From Streptomyces wuyuanensis (GTDB lineage Bacteria; Actinomycetota; Actinomycetes; Streptomycetales; Streptomycetaceae), in contig NZ_FNHI01000019.1 of assembly GCF_900103455.1 (NCBI RefSeq), forward strand, positions 103,319-167,318: a stretch of 64,000 bases of DNA, in the 5' to 3' direction. The notes beneath the pieces were generated by a model. It saw only the letters and a list, made by a program, of their open reading frames with translations, did no database searches and was not told the DNA's origin. Below are positions 60,116 to 64,000 of the stretch, one piece after another. Every line of letters starts with the position of its first letter. The first letter of the stretch is position 1. The position numbers were made by a program, and so were the translations under genes.

Positions 60116-60877
60116 ATGCCGAGCCGAGTAGCAGTGCTGTCCGACATCCACGGAGTCCTGCCCGCCCTGGAAGCGGTCCTCGCCGAGCCGGAGGTACGGG
60201 ACGCCGACCGCATCGTCCTCACCGGGGACATCGCGGCCGGTCCCCAACCGGGCCGTGTCCTGGACCTGCTCACCTCTCTGGGCGACCGGGTCGCCTGGGT
60301 GAGCGGCAACGCCGACCGCGAACTGGTCGGGTTCCGCCGTGGAAGGAGTGGTCTCGCCGGCGATGCCATCGGCGCCTGGGCGGCGCGTTCGCTGCGCCCC
60401 GACCAACTGGACCTCCTGGCCGGTCTGCCCGCGACGCTGCGCATGCCGGTGACAGGTCTGGGCGATGTGCTGTTCTGCCACGCCACCCCGCGCGACGACG
60501 AGGAGGTCGTACTCGTCGACTCGCGCCCGCAGCGCTGGCGGGAGGTCTTCACCGGCCTGGACGGCGATCTCCCCACGGTCGTCTGCGGTCACACGCACAT
60601 GCCGTTCGCCCGGCTCGCGGAGGGCCGGATGGTCGTCAACCCGGGCAGTGTCGGCATGCCGTACGGAAGGCCCGGCGCCCACTGGGCCCTGTTGGGTCCC
60701 GGTGTCCAACTGCGTGTGACCGACTACGACATCGACGCCGCGATCGCGTACGTCACCGAGGACTCCGGCTTCCCCGGCGCCGCCGCGTGGGCGGACTACC
60801 ACCTGCGCGCCCGTGCCACCGACGCCGAGGCCCTGGCGGTCTTCGCCGGACGGGACGGCCGGGACAGCGCCTCCTGA
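60116..60877 (+). CDS. Metallophosphoesterase (YfcE/calcineurin type)
   Basis: 253 residues. Metal-binding motifs in order: DIHG (VAVLSDIHGVLPALEAVL), GD (IVLTGDIAAGPQPG), GNAD (VSGNADRELVGF), H of CHATP, and GHTH (VVCGHTHMPFARL), then NPGSVGMPYG. It hydrolyses a phosphodiester, for example a cyclic nucleotide; the true substrate is unknown. GTG codons just upstream (60107, 60110) are alternative starts. Confidence 0.92.
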   Translation: MPSRVAVLSDIHGVLPALEAVLAEPEVRDADRIVLTGDIAAGPQPGRVLDLLTSLGDRVAWVSGNADRELVGFRRGRSGLAGDAIGAWAARSLRPDQLDLLAGLPATLRMPVTGLGDVLFCHATPRDDEEVVLVDSRPQRWREVFTGLDGDLPTVVCGHTHMPFARLAEGRMVVNPGSVGMPYGRPGAHWALLGPGVQLRVTDYDIDAAIAYVTEDSGFPGAAAWADYHLRARATDAEALAVFAGRDGRDSAS

Positions 60878-60910
60878 TCGCGGCCGGCCGGCACTCGCGC
60901 GGTGGGACGG

Positions 60911-62263
60911 CTACGGTGCCGGGTCGGCCGCCGGCGTACGGAGGGCGAGGAGGGCGATGTCGTCGTGGCCGTCGCTGGGGTGGTTGTCGGCCAGCGCCGT
61001 GACGTACGCCTCCAGAGGGAGCCCGGCGTGGGCGACCGCTAGTTCGGCGAGGTCCGCGAGGCTGCGGTCGATGGGGTGGGCCGGGTGTTCCACGAGCCCG
61101 TCGGTGAAGAAGACCACGGTGGAGCCCGGGGGCAGGGGGTGGGTGTGGTCGGGACGGGGCAGTGAGGTGTCGACGCCGAGGGGCACTCCCGGGTCGGCGT
61201 ACAGGTACCGTGCCCGATGGTCCGGGGTGACCAGCAGCGGCGGGAGATGACCCGCCGAACTCCAGTGCAGCCGCCAGGCCGGTCCGTCGGGCTCGATCCG
61301 GGCCAGGCTGGTCGTGGTGACGGGGTTGTCGGTGATGGCCTTCAGGGTGCGGTCCAGCTGGGCGAGGACGGCGCTGGGCGGGGTGCGCCGGTCGAACAGC
61401 AGGGCACGCAGCATGTTGCGCGTCTGGGCCATGGCGGCCGCCGCGTGCAGGTCGTGGCCGACCACATCGCCGATGACGATCGAGACGGCGTCGTCGGGCA
61501 GCATGATGGCGTCGTACCAGTCGCCTCCGACGGAGTTGGGTTCGGTGGCGGGCCGGTAGACGGCGGCGGCCTCGAACGGACTCAGGTCGGGCAGACGTGG
61601 CAGCAGGAGCCGCTGGAACTGCTCGGCGCGGGCACGGACCTGCTCGAAGAGGCGGGCGCTTTCGATCGCGATTCCGGCGGCGCTCGCCAGGGCGATGACG
61701 ATGTTCTCGTCGTGGGCGTCGAAGGGCCGTCCGTCACGCCGCTCGGACAGGTAGAGGTCGCCGTAGATCTCGCCGCGGACACTGATGGCGACGCCGAGCA
61801 GGGTGCGCATGTGGGGGTGGCCGGGCGGGAAGCCGACCGAGGAGGGGTGGGAGGCGATGTCGTCGGCGCGCAGCGGCTGCGGGTGGTGGATGAGGTGGCC
61901 GAGGACACCCCGGCCTCGGGGGAAGTCGATACCCGCCAGGTCGGCGCGCTCCTGGTCGGACAGACCGGCGGTGATGAACTGCTCCAGATACCCGCCGGAC
62001 TCGTGCAGCACTCCCAGTGCTCCGTACCGGGCGCCCACCAGATCCATGGCGGTGGTGACGATACGGTGCAGCACCGCCGGCAGCTCCACCTCCCGGCTGA
62101 TGGCCAGCACCGCGTCGAGCAGGCTCTCCAGCCGGTCCTTGGCCCGGGCCAGCTCCCTGAACTGCTCGGCGATCCGGCCGAAATCCGGCAGGGCGTCGTT
62201 GTCGGGAGGTGGTGTGTCGGGCGCGGTCCCGTCGTCGGGCTGCGGTGTCTCCTGTCCTTCCAT
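60911..62263 (-). CDS. GAF-domain PP2C/SpoIIE serine phosphatase
   Basis: 450 residues. A coiled segment (30-60) leads to a GAF sensor (SREVELPAVLHRIVTTAMDL to SARLFEQV, about 60-205) and a SpoIIE phosphatase domain (GGDWYDAI, GDVVGHDLHAAAAMAQTRNM, TSLARIEPDGPAW, FFTDGLVEHP, DDIALLALR). It dephosphorylates anti-anti-sigma factors in partner-switch stress pathways. The ATG at 62263 is the best start; a frame extending to 62515 crosses a CCGGCA tandem repeat and is unlikely. Confidence 0.9.
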   Translation of the reverse strand: MEGQETPQPDDGTAPDTPPPDNDALPDFGRIAEQFRELARAKDRLESLLDAVLAISREVELPAVLHRIVTTAMDLVGARYGALGVLHESGGYLEQFITAGLSDQERADLAGIDFPRGRGVLGHLIHHPQPLRADDIASHPSSVGFPPGHPHMRTLLGVAISVRGEIYGDLYLSERRDGRPFDAHDENIVIALASAAGIAIESARLFEQVRARAEQFQRLLLPRLPDLSPFEAAAVYRPATEPNSVGGDWYDAIMLPDDAVSIVIGDVVGHDLHAAAAMAQTRNMLRALLFDRRTPPSAVLAQLDRTLKAITDNPVTTTSLARIEPDGPAWRLHWSSAGHLPPLLVTPDHRARYLYADPGVPLGVDTSLPRPDHTHPLPPGSTVVFFTDGLVEHPAHPIDRSLADLAELAVAHAGLPLEAYVTALADNHPSDGHDDIALLALRTPAADPAP

Positions 62264-62520
62264 CACGACGGCCCGGTGTCCCGGACCCGGCTCGGTCCGG
62301 CCGCAGACCCGGGCACAGCCACCGGCACCGGCACCGGCACCGGCACGAGAGAACGCTCCCGGGGCGCCGGACGCCTGCGCACCGCCTCGTCGGTGATCGG
62401 TGCGGGGCTCATGCGAAGTCGTGTCCTTCGTCGTGCTGGGGGCATCGTGGTCCTGCGGGTGACCGGCTGCGGAATCCTCCCAGCGTGACACGCTCCGACA
62501 GGCCCGAGCTCCCATTACTC
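62264..62520. other. Intergenic region with a hexanucleotide repeat
   Basis: Four copies of ACCGGC (62321-62344) lie 60 bases before the phosphatase gene. No gene seen. Confidence 0.5.
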
Positions 62521-62580
62521 CTTACGCGGCATGCCACCGCCGGGCCGTTCCGGCGTCCCCGCGGTGGCATGCCGCGTAAG
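62521..62580 (-). terminator. 20-bp perfect inverted repeat downstream of sbnB
   Basis: CTTACGCGGCATGCCACCGC (62521-62540) and GCGGTGGCATGCCGCGTAAG (62561-62580) are exact inverted copies around a 20-base loop. It starts 90 bases past the sbnB stop and is the strongest hairpin in the window. It most likely ends the minus-strand transcript that enters from the right edge. Confidence 0.8.
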
Positions 62581-62669
62581 GTCGCTCTCCGGCGCGGTAC
62601 TCCCCGTCGGTGGCCGACGCGCCGGCCCCGCCGGGCACGAAGCCGGCGGGGCCGAACGGGTTCGGGGTC

Positions 62670-63707
62670 TCAGCCGTAGCGGCGCAGCTCGTGGAAGAAG
62701 TCACCGATGACGTGCAGTTGACCGGCGCGTTCCGTCTCGTCGTAGACGTACTTGCCCACGGCCAGGTCGAGCACCCCGAGGCCGAAGGGCGAGAACACCA
62801 CCGGCCGGTCGTCGGGCACCTGCGCCTTGCCGCTCATGGCGTCGGCGAGGGTGCCGGTGAGGAAGTCCCGGTTGCCGGTGAGCTGCTCGGCCAGGTGCGG
62901 GGAGGTGTCGGCCTTGAGGCAGTGCTCGACGTCGTCGACGAAGTTGGCCGAGGCGAGCAGGATCTCCGGGGCGAGGTCGCGCAGGGAGACGTGCAGCACC
63001 AGCGGGTTGTGCGCGAACCACGAGGGGTCGGTGACGTGCGGCTTCGCGGCGATCGTCGCGAAGACGACCATGTCACTGGAGCGGATGAGTTCCTCGGGGT
63101 CCTCGTGGACGGTGATTCGGCCGGGGGTGCCCGTCTGCTGCAGATATCCGGCGAACCCGGTGGCGCTGTGCGCGGACAGGTCGTGCACGCCGATCTCGTC
63201 GAAGGACCAGCCGGTGCCGGCGAGGAAGGTGTGGATGTAGCGGGCGATCAGACCGGTGCCGAAGAACCCGACCCGCGCCGGGCGTTCGGTCCGGTCGCGG
63301 CCCAGCCGGTCGGCGGCGAGCGCCGCCATCGCGGCGGTCCTGGTGGCGCTGATGATGGAGCTCTCCAGGCAGGCGAACGGGTAGCCGGTGTCGTGGTCGT
63401 TGAGGATCAGGACGGCCGAGGCCCGTGGGATGCCGGCCGCGACGTTGTCGGGGAAGCTGGAGATCCATTTGAGGCCGTCCACGCGGACCTGCCCGCCGAT
63501 GGAGGCCGGCAGCGCGATGATCCGGGAGTTGGGGCGGTCGGGGAAGCGCAGGAAGTACGAGGGCGGGTTCACCGAGTCGCCCTCGGCGTGCAACCGGTAG
63601 GTGGCCTCGACGAGGTCGGTGATCTGCTTCTCGCGATGGTGCAGGGCACTTTGGACCTGGGCGCCGGAGATCACGGCGAAGGGCGGCACTGCGGTCGGCT
63701 GGGACAT
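62670..63707 (-). CDS. sbnB: 2,3-Diaminopropionate biosynthesis protein SbnB
   Basis: 345 residues. An ornithine-cyclodeaminase/mu-crystallin fold with IIALPASIGGQVRVDGLKWI, the NAD-binding VGFFGTGLIARYI, SDMVVFATIAAKPHV and LRDLAPEILLASANFVDDVE. The sequence pattern is that of SbnB-type enzymes, which with SbnA make L-2,3-diaminopropionate: SbnB oxidatively cleaves N-(2-amino-2-carboxyethyl)-L-glutamate to Dap and 2-oxoglutarate. Dap feeds staphyloferrin B and several non-ribosomal peptides. The sbnA partner is not in view. It lies downstream of a TauD/TfdA gene. Confidence 0.87.
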   Translation of the reverse strand: MSQPTAVPPFAVISGAQVQSALHHREKQITDLVEATYRLHAEGDSVNPPSYFLRFPDRPNSRIIALPASIGGQVRVDGLKWISSFPDNVAAGIPRASAVLILNDHDTGYPFACLESSIISATRTAAMAALAADRLGRDRTERPARVGFFGTGLIARYIHTFLAGTGWSFDEIGVHDLSAHSATGFAGYLQQTGTPGRITVHEDPEELIRSSDMVVFATIAAKPHVTDPSWFAHNPLVLHVSLRDLAPEILLASANFVDDVEHCLKADTSPHLAEQLTGNRDFLTGTLADAMSGKAQVPDDRPVVFSPFGLGVLDLAVGKYVYDETERAGQLHVIGDFFHELRRYG

Positions 63708-63850
63708 GGAGGACTCCCGGGGGACGGGGCGGCGGGTGGGAAAGGTCGACGGGGTGGACGGGCTCGCTGTGCCGGCCGTGGCCGGACGGCCCGGATCCGG
63801 CGTGGCCGGGTGGGGATCGGGGGCCTGGCGGGAATGGCGGGCGGGCGCGG

Positions 63851-64000
63851 TCATCGGGTGGCCCGTCCGTCCGCCGCGGGAGCGTCGACGAGCCTCTGCG
63901 GGTCCGCCATCCCGACGAGGATCTCGCGGGGGCCGTCGTAGGGCTCGCGGCTGTGGGCGGTGCGGATGTTGTCGACGAGCATCAGGTCGCCGGGCTGCCA
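63851..64000 (-). CDS. TauD/TfdA-family dioxygenase, C-terminal fragment (cut by window edge)
   Basis: 49 residues plus stop visible: WQPGDLMLVDNIRTAHSREP, then YDGPREILVGMADP. This is the C-terminal end of a Fe(II)/2-oxoglutarate dioxygenase of the SyrP/clavaminate-synthase-like type, with the distal iron-binding His in TAHSRE and the 2-oxoglutarate-binding Arg in GPRE. Such enzymes hydroxylate amino acids, often on carrier proteins, in peptide clusters. The gene runs off the right edge, 143 bases upstream of sbnB. Confidence 0.8.
   Translation of the reverse strand, partial: WQPGDLMLVDNIRTAHSREPYDGPREILVGMADPQRLVDAPAADGRATR

Overview
The window is high-G+C actinobacterial DNA, almost certainly Streptomyces. 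The lineage call rests on a truncated telomere-associated protein (Tap) at the left edge, a DUF6126/XRE-cupin pair, a CGNR-type regulator, an AfsR/SARP-type regulator, a SpoIIE-type phosphatase and the codon use (G or C at nearly every third position). Tap normally sits in an operon with the terminal-protein gene tpg close to a linear replicon end, so the left edge may lie in a subterminal chromosome arm or a linear plasmid arm. I saw no rRNA, tRNA, CRISPR array, complete insertion sequence or prophage.

Layout. 1-4.2 kb: tap (partial), a chloramphenicol-phosphotransferase-like kinase, RNase HI, and an XRE-cupin regulator overlapping a 46-residue membrane protein. 4.2-9.5 kb: two tiny minus-strand genes, then a peroxide/thiol stress patch (CGNR regulator, Ohr, MsrA) with a repeated CAGGTGAC box, a frameshifted FAD enzyme and an SDR. 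9.8-21.3 kb: a surface/glycan region with a 1473-residue secreted protein carrying eight DUF11-like repeats, a collagen-like fragment, a membrane TPR protein, a glycosyltransferase-methyltransferase fusion, and rmlD-B-C-A for dTDP-L-rhamnose. 21.4-30 kb: accessory enzymes and regulators (FAD monooxygenase, methyltransferase, nitrobindin-like protein, aminoglycoside-phosphotransferase-like kinase, interrupted VOC gene, SDR/AraC pair, lipoprotein). 30-38 kb: a MOSC-flavin reductase-ferredoxin fusion, an alpha/beta hydrolase, zinc-independent L31, a molybdate uptake operon (MerR/TOBE regulator, modA, fused modBC), and a glutathionyl-hydroquinone-reductase-like enzyme. 38-50 kb: a small LuxR-type protein, two SGNH hydrolases, double-GNAT protein, TetR, NAD kinase, a membrane-tethered Mrr nuclease, DUF1206, SDR, a multiply frameshifted MmyB-type XRE gene and GlsB/YeaQ. 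50.7-62.3 kb: methyltransferase, AfsR-like regulator (one frameshift), MFS transporter with PIG-L deacetylase, membrane exonuclease/phosphatase-type protein, a histone-H1-like winged-helix protein, metallophosphoesterase and SpoIIE phosphatase. 62.5-64 kb: a 20-bp perfect hairpin, sbnB and the end of a TauD/TfdA dioxygenase gene. These last two look like the downstream end of a non-ribosomal peptide or siderophore cluster that lies to the right of the window.

How the parts connect. The strongest functional groupings are (i) surface protein plus sugar-nucleotide plus glycosyltransferase genes, (ii) molybdate import beside a MOSC enzyme fused to its own electron-transfer chain, (iii) organic-peroxide defence under a shared operator, and (iv) the diaminopropionate gene sbnB beside a hydroxylating dioxygenase.

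Caution. At least five genes are broken by small changes (FAD enzyme, rmlA, VOC, XRE, AfsR). Six of the breaks are explained by single-base gains or losses in or beside short G or C runs. This fits either sequencing/assembly error or real decay in a chromosome arm; raw reads would decide.
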